A DNA stretch of 64,000 nt from Penelope pileata (lineage: Eukaryota; Chordata; Aves; Galliformes; Cracidae): positions 500,039-564,038 of the forward strand of contig WBMW01005741.1 of the NCBI GenBank assembly GCA_013396635.1. The letters run 5' to 3'. Position numbers and translations under genes: made by a program. Each line of letters opens with the position of its first letter. Position 1 is the first letter of the stretch. The notes under the pieces were generated by a model. That model searched no databases and was not told where the DNA came from. It worked only from the letters and a program-made list of their open reading frames with translations. Below, in pieces: positions 23,298 to 36,600 of the stretch.

Positions 23298-24868
23298 GTG
23301 AGTGAGTGTGCAAGCCTGAAAAGAATGTCTCCCTTATCCCTCTGGCCAGCACAGGCTTAAAAAGCAGTGATCACCTGGCTGCCTGCACAAGGCTAAATCC
23401 ACGCCAGGAGAGGCATGGCCAAGAGCGAGGGAGGGAAGGTAACTTGCAATAAGACGCTGGAAAGATAAAGGAACCATGCTGAGTGGGCTGTTCTCTGCCC
23501 ATCTGATATAGGGTGCAGGCTTTGGGTTGGTGCCCACTGCTCTGCACATCCCTCAGTTGCTGTGGACACAGGACTTTAGGGAAAGGAGAGGCAAATTAAG
23601 TCAGCCACTCTCCGCCTTGCATACTCTCCACTGCTGTGTACTTGGCTGGGCACCTTCCAGAGTGTCACAATGGCAGAAATGTGCAACTGCTGCTTTGGTA
23701 AGTCCTTAATAGGTTGTGTGAAGACCACGTCCCATTTTCTCTATGCCTACCTAAGAAATACGCAGTTTCCTCCTATCACCACTTGTGTGCTTAGGAGACT
23801 TCCCTCTCAAGGTATTCTTTATAGACAAGCCAGCAATATCACTATCTCATGACAAAAGCTTCCTGAGTTACAAGTTTCCCCCTCACTGACAGGTGTTTTC
23901 CTATTTTTTTCATTGGAGGAATTAGATAGCCATCATCTAATAGACCTACAGCTCACCGCAGGTGCCCTTAATGCTCTGTGGGGAGCTCAGTTTAGAATCA
24001 GGAAACCTGAAAGCCAATGATGTTATGAGAACATGAAATTACTGTTAAAGGTTGGGTTACAATTAAGGGATTATATAGTGCATGGTTCTCTAGCAATGGA
24101 ATATTCTGCCGTATCTCCTGCAGTCTGATGTTTTAATTCAGAATCTAAGGAGTCTACAGCTGGTTTGCTCATTTATTTGTTTCAGATTGAGTTGTGTGAA
24201 TAATGGGCTTTTCAATTCAATGACTGGACAAAAAAATAAAGTAAGCTGAAGAAAAAAAAAGGATGTTAGGTTCCATTGACCAGAAATACCTTATTTAATC
24301 CAAAACTGAAATAGAAAATGTTCATTTAATTGTAGGTAGAATATTAATTCATTTTCCATAAAAGTTTACTTTTTTAAAAATCCTGTTGACTTTTTCTAAA
24401 GTTGAAGAAAGCAGATTTTTTTGGGATATACTCTACCCATTCTTCCACAAACTTCAGTTTTTTCTTTTATCAAGAAGTATTGGTCAAAATAGACCTGAGT
24501 TCACTTTGAGCCTCACAAGTAGAATTTTTGTTCTGCTCAAAAAGATTGTGCACAGAATATCCTGGTGGGCTTGGTTTTGTGAGCTGACTGTTCCGGTGAG
24601 TTTGTAGGGTTCCATGTTTATTTTCTTCCCTTAGCACAGCAGCAATCTCAACCTGAGTGAAGTACAAATACCAACAATTTCTGCAGTGCTCGACTGTAGT
24701 TTCAAAGTCAAGCCTCACGTAAAGTAAACATTTCTGCAAGCTAAAATGAGATGCACTGATATGCTGGAAAGCCTCCTTGCTCCAGCTGCTTTTCACAGAT
24801 GCAGCCAATTTGAATACAGTAAATAATTTGTTGTATGGGAAGGTATAAACTCATGTTTCTTCTCCCAG

Positions 24869-24906
24869 AGCTGAGCTCGGTGTATAGGACACAAAAACTT
24901 AATTCG
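24869..24906 (+). CDS. Small exon (38 bp), unrecognised gene
   Basis: Both splice sites are close to consensus: acceptor CATGTTTCTTCTCCCAG and donor TTCG|GTAAGT. It is open in only one frame, the one required by the preceding exon (phase 1 in, phase 0 out), reading LSSVYRTQKLNS after the junction glutamate. One of the three frames hits a stop at once. A short exon alone would be weak evidence, but strong sites at both ends plus the phase match make it credible. Confidence 0.63.
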
Positions 24907-27900
24907 GTAAGTGAACTCACTAAAATTTGGTTGTGATGCACACACAGGAAACACATCTATTGAAAATGAAGAGGCAAACTTGCCATCTGATGGTTGCTGG
25001 GCAGGTGGTGATTTGTGATTACTGTTCCCGTGTAGCTGAGAATTATGCTCATTCTATTCTCATTCTATTATGTTTGCTAACCCGTCTGTCTTGCTTTCCC
25101 CCATATACTCTTCCTGTGTTCTCATCTTTAAGCCTGTTAGCTCTTTTCATAAGGTAGTCACTTAATCTGCATTTGTACAACTAATGTTGCTAAATTAAAT
25201 CACCAGTGTGTCTATATGTGTCTTGTCTCTCTGCCTGTCCTTCCTGGCCCTGACTGCGTGAGTGAATGCTCAGTCCTTGGAAGAGATTGCTGTAGTTTTG
25301 GTTATCCTGATTTGAGGACGCAATCTCGATAGCTGGATTGTTGGCCAAATGAAGGCAATTCTCGGACCACTGTTGGTCCTTGTCAGCCAGGCACTGGGTT
25401 CAGTGGAGATCTCTAAAGAGGAGGTGGCCTTGTACTGTTGGTGATGGTTGTGTAATGTTTATGTGGAGGCAGTTGTTTGGAACACGCTCAGGCCACCGGT
25501 TTACTTTCACTTGAAGCCAGACTTTAAGGTCCCACATTTACTACTGATTGGCAGTGGTAACAGTATTTGCCTATTTTAGTCTTTTGTTAGAAATTTCCAA
25601 GGAGGCTTTGGCAGTGGACTTGTCTGTGATCAGAAGGTGATGTGGAGGTAGATCTCTATTCATCATTATCTGGAAACCTTAGGTGGTTACTTAAGTCAGT
25701 GTGGATACGGATGCCCAGGAGTGAATAAAGCCAAAGTTTATTCAAAACTAAAAGGAAACAACAGTGTAAGATATGAGGAAATGCAAGGCACAGAAGCCAG
25801 CCAGAATTAAACAGGCAAACTTTGTGCACAGTGTCTAGGCCATTAGTAACCAGCGGGGAAGAGCTCCTGAGGTTGGTTCAGGCCTGGCACAGAGCAGCTC
25901 ACAATTGGCTCAGCTGTGCACTGCTGCAGATGGCAGCAGCTGCTGTTGTACTAGGTTTCCCCAGCCCACTGTTATTACCTGTTGCCAAATCAAGGGGAAA
26001 AAAGGGCAGAAAGTGGTGTGGCTTTTCTAATCCTCAGCCTTAAGCCAACTTCACCCATTCATGATGCTGAAATTGGGAAATGGTACTCATGGCAGTGCAT
26101 GCAAATTGTCTGAAATGGGATAAGTTCTTTTCAGTCTTGCTCTTTTGCTTTGATTTCCATGCTAGCTCTCATTTTTTCCTTGCCTGTGTTTTCCCTCCAT
26201 GTTTGACCTTTCCTCCCCAGTCCCCTGGCCTTTTCTATTCTAAGCTGATAAGAGGGAGCTCAGAGTTGATATGCAGGAATCCCTGGACACAGCTATTTTT
26301 TTCATCAGTAGTTAATTTTCCACTTCTTTTATTTCCTTTGAGATTCAATACATCTACTTTCATGCTTCTGTGATTCAGTTTGTGGAGGAGACAGACAAGG
26401 AAATGCTGAATAAATCTTTTGCCTCTCTCCCTTGATCCTTTACTCCCATCATTGCATTGCCCCCTCTCCTTTTCTTCCTTCATACACTGCAGTTTTAGCA
26501 TAACTCTGGTTGGATTGTGGTTTTTTTTAGTTTTGTTTTTGTTTGTTTGCTTTCTTTTTTGCTCCCTAGGGCTCTGGCTTAGGACAATTTACTGATGCTG
26601 AGAGGGAAATCAGAGATAGTCATGTTTGGTTGAGTAGAAGCTGCTGGGGCTCCAGCCCTCCCAGACTTTGACTGTGCACGCTTTAGAAAGCTGCTGCGTG
26701 GCTTCACTCAGAAGCTCCACTGGTCCTGCACCGTGCTAGATCCTGAGGAGTATGTAATGTAGATTAGCGTACTCCATACATACCATCTCTTTCCAGGCTT
26801 TCGTCTTGATGATAGAAGAAAAAGTTTATTAGACAGGAAAGGCTACGTGTTGTGGAAATGCATCTCCACCAGTAGGAAAAAGAAGGAGGGAGATGGGAGT
26901 GAGAGGGAGGGGCTGAAGAGAGAAAGAAGAGTATCAAAATGTCACTCCTGCAACATTAAACTCAACTCTTTACAACTGATTTATCACCTTCTCATCTGCC
27001 CTGAGACCGAGTAAATACTGTTCCTTGGGCTACTGTGTCCCTAGTATGTTCCCTGCTATTCTTTTATTCAGTGTACAGGCAATTTTTATACCAAAGTCTG
27101 TTTAGCCTGTTATCTAGCATAGTAAACTGCCATGTCATTACTGATAGAGCGTTGCTAGCTGTTTAAATGTTTTTTTGTACTAGACTAATGTTCCTAGCAT
27201 CTATGTTAAAATAGCTGAAGTCACAGGCTAACAGTACCTGTCATGTCTGAGGGGAACATGTGATGATTCTGAGCAACAGTCTAGTAGTGTGATTTTTAGG
27301 AGGCATGTCTGAGGGAGCACATATGGGCTAAGTACTGCCAAATTCATTTCAAACTCATCTGAGAGAAGTCTGTTCGGCAGCCAGACAGGACTCAGACACT
27401 GCATCCAAATAAAAGCAAGCAAATATACAGATTATTAACAGAGCTCAAGAGGATACAGATTTTTCATGCATGCACTAGAAAGATTTTGGACATAGGAGCC
27501 CAAATATCCCACTTTGTATAATGGAGCCAGTGATGTAGTCCACAGAAACAGTACAATATGACAAGGATTAGCATTTGGGCTGTAGAAGGGCTAACAGCCT
27601 TTCTCATTTTTCTGATTTCTTTGGTAGTCAGATGGGCTGATGGAGTAAGAGGTCAAAATGTGGTGGTTGAAGTGTCTGTCTTAAGCTAATACAAACCTTT
27701 GGGGTTGCTCTTTTAAGACCATGGAATAGAGATTGATCTTACCCACCAGAGAAGCTCTGATAGGAATATTCACAGCGGGTTCCAAGCTACCATGGTGAGA
27801 TCTTGTTAATGTGTATTACAGCGTAAAGTGATCTCTGAAGTAGAGTCTTCATCCTTAACCCGCTGTTTTAATCTTATTCAGGACATGAATCCTTCTCCCT

Positions 27901-28088
27901 GCATCATCCCTCCACAACAAAATCTGTCCCCAGTCTTGATTATTTGGTGGACTGTCTGAACTACAAACAGGTCTGTACAGCTGGCCTGGTATACAAGTCC
28001 CTTGCAATATTTAATACTTAGGCATAGTATCAGGGAATAATCTAAGTACCTGATGTCATGAGTAATCTTTGGCTTGGTTTGACTGCAG

Positions 28089-28203
28089 AAGTTCCTTGTT
28101 CCTAAATTGGAAGTGTCCTCAGCAAGTCTTGGTGAACAGCCCTGGCAGAACAGAGGGCATACTAACCGCAAATGGAATAGCATACGGTCCAGCCATGGGA
28201 TAG
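28089..28203 (+). CDS. Exon (38 codons plus 1 base), unrecognised gene
   Basis: The acceptor CTTTGGCTTGGTTTGACTGCAG leads into phase 0: KFLVPKLEVSSASLGEQP, WQNRGHTNRKW, NSIRSSHGI, ending at GATAG|GTAGTT with one spare base. The composition turns from the helical part upstream to a polar, serine- and arginine-rich stretch, so this may be where the folded domain ends. The intron after it (28204-32321) is 4.1 kb and contains the 76-bp minisatellite, an ancient LINE fragment and a CR1. Confidence 0.65.
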
Positions 28204-29896
28204 GTAGTTTCTTAAGAAGGCTCCAAGAGGAATTAATTCTCCATTGCTTTCTACTGCTGAAACATGAGATTTATGGCATTTTTATTCAGCTATGCAGACA
28301 TGACCCGAGCTCCAGAGAAAGGTGCGTTCTATAAATCTGGAAAAAGATCCATCAATGAAACAAAATGTTTGTATGCATCAAAGAACAGTCTTTGCTGTGT
28401 AGTAAAGTGTCAACTGTCTTGAACTAATTATGTTCTGATAAAAGTTTAAGCCAAGAAGCAGGTAATTCACTTTGGGCTCCAAACAGACCTGGCAGAAGAA
28501 TGGATTATTTAGTGTTGTGGCTGGGCCAAAACGTTAGTGGAAACTCTTGGATTTTAGCCAAAACAGATTTCTTGGCAATAGTGTTGCCAAAACACAACGT
28601 CTATACTTTCTCCTTTGGTATCATTTTGATCAAATCTAAAATGCTTTTTTTTTTTTGATGTCAGCTGCATTTGCAGGATAACTGCTATTAAAATGTTTTT
28701 ATGTAGGGCATCAGGCATTTTTCTAGCATCAGAACACGAAGGCCATTGCTTAAGACAAGCAGGACCTGAGTATCTGCTGAGCTTTCCCAAAGATCTGAGT
28801 ATGGTGGGGTGGTTTTTAAACCACGTGCAAGCATTGTTATGCCTTAGTTTAGCTGGAGATCAGTCAGGACTGATGCACACAGGAAGACTCGTGTCTTGAA
28901 ATTATCTTGTATTATGTTGTACTGATCTCAGGAAGCCACTTCCAATATCAGCTATCCTGTGATTCAGTAGTTAGGCCATGGGTAGTAGCAGCTCAAACCA
29001 AGTTTGAATGGGGATCTTTCAAACAGACCATTCTTTTACCCTCTGAGAGGGTGGGTTAAAACTCACCTTTGGACTGAATCCAGACAAATGGATGTGAAGC
29101 TGGGCCATGCTTTGTTTTTCTTGTTGCCTGAAAATAGGCAAGATTCTGTCTTCAAATGTGAACAACACCAAAGTAAGAGACATTTATAGCCACATTTATT
29201 ATTGAAGTGGAGGAAGGATTTGGTGATTGTAGCTATCTCCAGACTAGGCAAGGGTCTTGGATGTGTCCAGAGCTCTGGCAAATCTGAAGTCACATCTGTA
29301 GCACTAATGGGATTGGTCTTGATCCTCGCATATGTTGCTGCTTGAAGTACAGATGGGAGTCTGAGATTTTTGACACTGTCCAAGATTAAAAACAAAAGGC
29401 CCAACCAGGTTCGAAATTTGGTTGATGAGCTATGTTTTTTCCATTGCTGAAACAGCCATTTGTCCTATTGCTTAGCTAGCACTCATCACTCTGCATTGAG
29501 ACCTTTGTTTCTGCACACTTCACATCTTCTGTTTGCTGCATTTTCTCTGGATATGAGTTTGTCTCTGGATTGGGTGAAATGTAACTGTATTTGCATGATA
29601 AAATCAAATGATATTTGATGGAAACTGGTATAATTTGAGACTGTAAGCTTCATAAGAAGAGGTAGCAAGTCCTGAATGGACAAGATGGGAACTGTCTTAT
29701 GACTGGAAGTAATGGAGCGTCACTTCAGACAAATACGGGGTGCCTCAATTCAAAACAAGTCCCAGAGATTAAATAAATGCAAAGGCTTCATTGACCATGA
29801 TGTATGGAAACTGAAAATAAGCGTAAGCTAACCAGTCCACCTAGGGTGTTAGGATTCTTTACAAGCATTTAAAGGATTGAGCATAAGAGACAAGTG
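28204..29896. other. Intron sequence, nothing else supported
   Basis: First part of the 4.1-kb intron of the gene model. Several weak acceptor-like sites occur (about 28692 and 28940), but none continues the required phase-1 frame to a donor. Confidence 0.5.
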
Positions 29897-30130
29897 AGCT
29901 TGCTTTGAGATGTAGTAGTAACAAAGGCTTATTAGTTAAGTTGGCTTAGGGAAGTAGGAATAACAGGATGAAATTTATATTGCTTAGGGATGTAGAAGTA
30001 AGAAGATTCATGTGACATAGTTTAAGAGTGTAAAAGAAATAGGATGAAGTTTACATTGGTTAGGGATGTAGAAGTAAAAAGATAAACGTAACATAGTTTA
30101 ACGGCGTAAAAGAAATGGGATGAAATTAAC
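29897..30130. repeat. 76-bp minisatellite, about 3 copies
   Basis: Two clear units begin at 29965 and 30041, and a third, partial, begins at 30117, so the period is 76 bases. Each carries TTAGGGATGTAGAAGTAA and ACATAGTTTAA. A more diverged unit precedes them from about 29897 (TTTGAGATGTAGTAGTAAC). There is no sign of coding. It lies inside a proposed intron. Confidence 0.8.
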
Positions 30131-30519
30131 CATATGCATAAATTAGGTGGTAGGAAAAATTTCCCTTAAGCCTTGCAGGGTATGGTTTTCCAAAGAAAGA
30201 AATGATAGTAGCATCAGTCAGACCATACTTTCTGAACTGGATAAATCACTAGGGAAGGTACTTTAAGCCCCCGTAGCATCTGGTATGCAGAGGTGGAAAC
30301 AGGAAGAAAAAAATTAATAGACTTTGATTGGTTTCTCCGGTGTATATTTTCTAGTTTAATTTCTGACCTTTAAGAGTCTCCTGCGTGTGTGTGTGATGTT
30401 TACTACATATGGTATGTAGTTATGTGTAATGTTAGGGGTGAGAAACCAAGCACACAAAAACCTAGAAAGTAAGTTGTTGGGTTTTGGGTTTTTTTTTTGA
30501 AGTGGTGGATTCTCTTGCT

Positions 30520-30665
30520 GTGTTAACTGTGTATCAAAAGCCTGTTGACAATTTGGAAAGTGTTCAGATAAGAGCCCACTGGAATGATGCAAAGTTTGGA
30601 AATCTGCCTCAGAATGAAAGATTTAGGAAACTCAATATATTTACAGAAGATTTAAAAGAATCATA
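30520..30665 (+). mobile_element. Probable ancient LINE (CR1/L2/L3-like) fragment
   Basis: The open frame here reads DNLESVQIRAHWNDAKFGN and LPQNERFRKLNIFTEDLKES. It lines up with the LERVQRRATxMIKGLExLPYEERLxxLxLFSLEKRR segment that CR1-type ORF2 proteins carry near the C-terminus; the younger CR1 at 8824 shows the same region. The match is weak but in one frame over about 40 codons. Because of this I do not count the frame as an exon of the surrounding gene. Confidence 0.5.
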
Positions 30666-31884
30666 ACCATGGGCCATGCCAAATTCAAGATTTTGGCAGT
30701 TCTAGCAGAGAAAGCAATGACAAGACCCTGTAGTTGCAACCTACACAATCTGCACAAAACAAAGGTGGTAAGGAAAAAAGGTAAAGCATTTTTAATGAGG
30801 ACGATTTTCTATCAGAACGAAATAAGTAGAGGAATGATAGCTTCCCCATATATTAGATGCTCAAATCCAGACTTGGCTGCTGTCTAGGAGAGAGATTCTA
30901 GCTTAAAGCATGGGTGTTTTGCTTAATAAAGAAATTTTCAATTGAAGTTCAATGAGGTGTGCTTAGGAAGTCATGCAAAATCATAATCTTTCTTTCTAGT
31001 CTTGGTATATGAATGTATCTTATGGTGTGTTTGGCTTCTCAGGAATAGTATGCATAGCTATAGAGCTGGTATGTTTTCCATTTTCTTTTAGAATTTGGTG
31101 ACCATTTTGTTCCTAGAGAGGGGCTGCACACAGAAATGTGCTCTCCTCTAGGGTGATATTTCCAGCAAAACTCCACTTCCAGAATCAGAAATCTGTATTT
31201 TTCTTTTCTTACTGCTTAATGATCTGTTTAATCTGTGTGCAAGAATGGACATTGTCTTTACTAGAACTGGAGGCCCATACTTTCAGGTCTCCCAATAACA
31301 TGTCCTAAAACAGAAATGTCACTACAGTTATGTCCTGGGCTTTAAAAGCTCTTGTACTAGGGATGGAGCAGTAACACAGCACAAAGGTATGATAATGTCT
31401 GGGAGATACTGTGCCTCAGGCACAAGGGAGATTCAGTTTTTATGAAATAGGCTGCAGCATCTCTGACTGCAGAATGTCTGCCACAGAGGATAGAAGGAAA
31501 GATGGTAAGAAAATGAAGCTTGTAGCATGAAAGCAAGTGCAAGTACACCAGTGTTCTTGCCAAGGTGAGAAAAGTTGGACAAGTGGAGTCAGAGATGAGT
31601 TAGGGTGCTATGAAGGAAGGACGTGGAATTTATGAAGTGTTTGAGAGATGATGCTGAAATATATTTTACATGAAGAAGTAGAAGGCTAAGTGGAATGGGT
31701 GGAGAAAAGTAGGAGGCTGCAGAAGCGTGTTTAAGGAGTCATGTTTTTCTACACAGATTTTATCACTGAATTTAAAACTCATCTCATTTCCATCAACCCC
31801 CCAACCTCATACCCTCCAAGTCCTGTGTGCTTAAGGCTCTCCACAACCTCTGCAGGTACATTTCCACTTGTAGCTCATGTGCTG

Positions 31885-32268
31885 CATATCCAGAGGAGAG
31901 CAGTGTTTTGCACGTGATCTTATGTTTATAAATATCTTAGTTGCGGGAGGCAAATGGAGGTGGGGAATCTCTTTTCAGTGGTCTTTGGGGACAGGACAAG
32001 GGGCAATGGCCTTAAACTGCAGCACAGGAAGTTCCGCACCAACATGCGGAAGAACTTCTTCACAGTGCGGGTGACGGAGCACTGGCACAGGCTGCCCAGG
32101 GAGGTGGTGGAGTCTCCTTCCCTGGAGATATTCAAGACCCGCGTGGATGCCCACCTGTGCAACCTGCTGTAGGGAACCTGCTTTGGCAGGGGGGTTGGGC
32201 TCGATGATCTCTTGAGGTCCCTTCCAACCCCTGCAATTCTGTGATTCTGTGATTCTGCGATTCTGCTA
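31885..32268 (+). mobile_element. 5'-truncated CR1 LINE 3' end
   Basis: The sequence aligns closely to the last 330 bases of the CR1 at 8824. Its final frame (31954-32172) reads FRTNMRKNFFTVRVTEHW, then LPREVVESPSLEIFKTRV and the stop, followed by GATGATCTCTTGAGGTCCC and a tail of three or four ATTCTGTG-like octamers at 32237-32268. The first 70 bases are more degraded. It sits only about 50 bases upstream of the proposed exon acceptor at 32322, so the insertion lies very close to the intron's 3' splice signals. Confidence 0.93.
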
Positions 32269-32321
32269 TTAAGGATCTGGCTTTCCTTTAGGTCTTTCAC
32301 ACAAAGGTTTCTCTTTTTCAG

Positions 32322-32458
32322 AGCATTTAGCTTCCTTCTTCCAGTCAGATCAGATATTGAACTACACTGGCAGAGTGAGTTTGGAAGAAGAAATCCAGCA
32401 GCAGAGAGAAAGTGAGAAGTCTGGACAGATGTCTGTCAACAGAAGTACAAAATCTCTG
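32322..32458 (+). CDS. Exon (45 codons plus 2 bases), unrecognised gene
   Basis: The acceptor CACACAAAGGTTTCTCTTTTTCAG is followed by AG, which with the spare G of the 28089 exon gives glutamate. It then reads HLASFFQSDQILNYTG, RVSLEEEIQQQRESEKSG and QMSVNRSTKSL to the donor TCTCTG|GTAAAT, phase 0. The middle is strongly charged (EEE..QQQRESEK), suggesting a short helix or coiled segment. A second AG immediately inside would allow a phase-0 start at 32324, but the phase-1 reading fits the previous exon. Confidence 0.65.
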
Positions 32459-35400
32459 GTAAATGGAAGGCAAGTGCTTTCAAAACTAGGACCGTGCCAG
32501 TGGAATGAACGTGACGTCCTTGCAAGCCCTCCTCAAGGGATAAATCCTCAGGCTATGAGAATGGAAATGACCATCTTCTGGTTTAGATGCCTGTTTTGTG
32601 TTGGAATAAAAGGTTGCAATTCTCACAACTTTCACATCAGTGGCTTGAGGCACTACAAGGGCTCATGTGAATTGTAGTTTGGCGCATCATTTTCCCTGCT
32701 TGCCATGCTTCTGCTGATACTTGTCCTACCTGTCCCGTAACTCCAAAGACGAGCAGTTCATGTTGCTCTTGGGCTGAAGTCTGATCAGTCTGGGTGCTTT
32801 CTGATGGTATCCAGCCCTGGACTCATTTAAACAAACTATTTGTCTTTAATGCCTTGGGCCTATTGCGCATATATACAGTGATTTGTGGGGACAGGGAGCT
32901 TCTATCATCCTGTATTTTTGCTTTCAAAGTGGAATCCTCATTTCCTAATAGAGACCAGTACTGTCTACCACATTTATCCCTTTTTGGCAGTGGCTTTTAG
33001 CCCCTGGACTGTGAGCTAGCTCACAAGGATGTGATCTCTTATCCCAAGGCCATTTCTTCTTTCCTTACAAGCTCTATCTGCTGCAGGGTGATAGAAAATG
33101 CCTGGCAGAAGCAGTTGAGCCAAGAGGGATGGTACAATTCCTTCCACCTCTTAGGAAAGAAATGAAAGATAAATAGTAGGGGGCCAGAGGAGGAGGGTGA
33201 AGGCTCTTTTTCCCCAGCACAGAAGGATTGGGGTGTAGAAATAAACAGCCAGGGTGAAAGCTGCTGCTGCTAGGTGATAAGCTACCTAGTCAGAGTCATC
33301 TGGAAAGGGTGTCCTGGAGAACAAAGGCCTTTCTGGTTGGCATGCTGAGAGGTAGGGTGATGAAACAGCTGGCAGAGTTCATAACGAGCCAGCTTTGAAT
33401 CACTGGGGTCTCCACTCCCAACCAGAACTGGCAGAGCTGTGGGGAGCGGAAACTGGTGTCAGACATACAGGGGCTTCTGTAGGTAAAGGCCTGGGGAGAG
33501 ACTGGATAGGACCTGATAGATCACAGAGCTGAGGACAGGAAAGTTGGACTAGGTGCAGCTGGGAGTAAATTGGGAAGGTGAGTGGGAGCAGTATGTAATA
33601 AGATAGAGTAAAACTTGTTGCAAACACAGTTGATGTCAGTATAAAGAAAAAGATGTTCCCTTGGCTGGAACTAATATACTCAATAAGATTTGGAGTCTCA
33701 TTCTCTGCTGCCATAGTTACTCATCAGTACCACCTCCACATGACACTTTTCTTGGCTCATAGGTCTCCTTTCCCTGTTGAGGAGGAGAGAAAGGAGGATC
33801 TCAGTGTCTCCCTGCCCTTGTACTGTTGTCACCTTCCCTAGTAGAACTCACTTGAGCACAGAAATCTGATGTTGCAAAGGTGCCCTGATAATCACCCATA
33901 ACTTTTCCTGCAGCTTGAAAGCTCCTGTACTGAAAACAAGCAAGCATTTCAAACCCAAGCTTTCTAATGTGAGAGCTAGATGAGGGAACACTGTAGTACT
34001 GAAGGATGAAGAGACAAGCTCTGTACAACCTAGTTGAAGAGGCAGGTGTTTAGTCGTTTCACTTCTTTCCATTTCTCCTCAGCCACTGCCTGCTGCAGTT
34101 GCTGGCTCAGGAATGCAGCCAGTGATAGATTGTTGCTGAGATGATGTGGGGAGGGATCGTAAGAGCACCCTGTGTCACAGCCCCTTGTCAGGAGAGGCTC
34201 ACGCTCCTTAAGGTCTCTGCTCCAGAATCATTACTGCTGGACTAAATCTTAAAGCCTTTATTCACTCAAAATTTTCAGCATTTTGGAATGATGTTTTGCC
34301 TGAGTAACAACTGCAGAATTTTGCCCATCATCAACCAAAGTAATTCTACTGAAATGGCATTGTTTAGAGTGCTCAGCCCTGGCTTGCATACATCCTGGCT
34401 AGGGCTGTGATGTGAGCCACTCTTGTAGGAGAGTCCTGTCAGAGGCTGGTAAGCTTGTGGAGGGAAGGTCTCCATGGGGAGACAAGAAGATGCAGAGAAT
34501 GGCATTGCTTTCCTCCCCATCCCCACTTCCAGTGGACAAGTAATCTGAGGCAGCCAGGAAATAGCAACTTGAACATAAATCTGAATGTATTTTTTATGAG
34601 CTTTTGACAGGAGTCCTTTTATTTATGATATTAAGTTTTCTGAATACAGTTTGGAAGGAATCTGCAGTGCTTTTCTTAGCTGAATGGATGTGTATCTTAA
34701 GTCCCTGAGTCAGCTGGAGAATTAGCAAAGGAAGTGAGACAAGGGTTCTGAAAGCTCTGTATTCCTGCCTTGAACAGAGGACAACACCTTTTTCAACAGA
34801 AATTCAACAGAAATTCAAAGTGCAGAAGCATGGAGTACTCTACAGAAGAGGCAGTTGCTGTTTAACTGGTTAAAGAGTAAAAATGTCGTATCCCCTCTAA
34901 CCCGAATGAGGATGGGATGTTTTTAATTGTAGCATCCACTTTCCCTGTAATTTATGTGGCGCTTGTCTGCCTCAGCAGTGCGTTCCACAGATAATACATT
35001 GAGAGGTGTTGCTTCTTATCAATTAATTTTTGTAACTGTGAACTAATGAGTGGCAGGGAGTTGGTGGAAAACGAACTCTGCGATGTTCTAGTTTGCTATA
35101 AATTATTTCTCTGTGGTTAGCCTCAGAGAAGGTGAGAGGTGGCTAATTACTTATTTAGCTCTAGGGGTTAAGGGCTTAGTTCGAAAGGTTTAGCCTCTGG
35201 GAGGCAAATGCTATTGCTGCATGTGGCAGCTGCAGCCTATGAGAGTTGCACATGGTGCAAGTAAGAAGGCTGGCAGATCTCTGCATGGGCTGTAGGGAGA
35301 GCTGGCAACTGGGGAGGCCTGCTGAAGAAAGAACTTTCATATTACTCTGATTTACTGCAAACTACCAGGATGCAACAGTAAACTCTTCCACTCTCTTCAC

Positions 35401-36600
35401 ATTACTCTTATTTATACTTAACATCCAATACTTTGGCTGTCATTCTTTAATCAAGATTTCTTTTAAACCTGTCTGAGTTGCTCGGGGAAAACCCTGGGTA
35501 AATATTGTTATTAGTTAAGTAATAAGACACAACAGGGTGTGAAATATTACCCCATAACTCCTGCCTACTCTGTAGCCGTACGTTGAGTGGCACAAGGCCA
35601 AATGGCTTTGTGTGTTATTTTTTTAGTTAAATCAAATTAAAAAGACACCAGCAAAGTGTCTGAGGCTGTTAAAACATGGCCATGATGGTAGGGGGAGGAA
35701 AGGAGAAGTGTCATTTGATAAGGTATGTTGTCAATTGCTCACTTTTTAATTTAGTGGATGGTGAAAAGTACTAAGTGGAGAGCCCTGGAGATAGGTGTCC
35801 TTCACTTATCTAAAGGACAGATTGGACAGAAGCAGCAGCGGGGAGAGCTCTGCCATTGCCGTGTGGCAGCAGGCTTGAGAGTTCCACCTCAGGTGGGTTA
35901 AAAGGGTCCATTTGCAAAATTCCTTTCAAACTTTGATTACTCAGTATGAGCTGCCATTGACTGTGGCCTAATAAGATGATTTCAGGCCCAGAAGTTGCCT
36001 TGGGGGCATCTGTCAAATTGGTGCAACGACTGAGGCTACCATTTGTGGAAAACACCAGACAGGTTTTTGCTGATGACTTGAGGTTCCAGCTAGCTCCCTG
36101 GGACAAAACACAGCCTCTGTGCAAGTCAGATGGTGCTGTCTCATTTGTGTTCAGATGGTAGGGAAAAGGGATCCTTAATGAGCATGCACACAGGTCTGCG
36201 TTAACTGGTTTCTAAACTTCTTGAGTGTTATGCATCTCATCCACAGCTCTTTTCCAATTTGGCTTTATATATCACAGCGTGCCATCTCAGCTGCACAGGA
36301 TGGGTGCTCTGGCTGGGCTTGGCAGGACTATGCTTTAGCTGCGGAGATGCACCAGCCTTCTCTGAGCTTTCACTTCTGTTTTAGCTCCGAATGACCTTTT
36401 CCTGGGAAAATGGGGTCCTGATCTCCTCCTATACTTAATAGTCCATTTGGTAGGGGCAGGAGTCTGTGTGCTTCCAAGAAGGGGCAGATGCTTTTGGTCT
36501 CACTAAATCACATGTGGCTCTTTCAGGGAAGAACTCCTTGCACTGCAAGGAAAATGTTAAATTTTACTTCAGTCTTTTTTGTTTTGTTTACTTTATACAG

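Noticed and set aside
28693..28899. Open frame after TTTTTATGTAG (ASGIFLASEHEGH)
   Set aside because: Needs phase 2 at its start, while the preceding exon at 28203 leaves one base. The 32322 exon fits instead.
35976..36161. Open frame GPEVALGASVKLVQRLRLPF as an exon between 32458 and 36601
   Set aside because: It would start in phase 1 where phase 0 is required, and its donor (CAG|GTTTTT) is weak.
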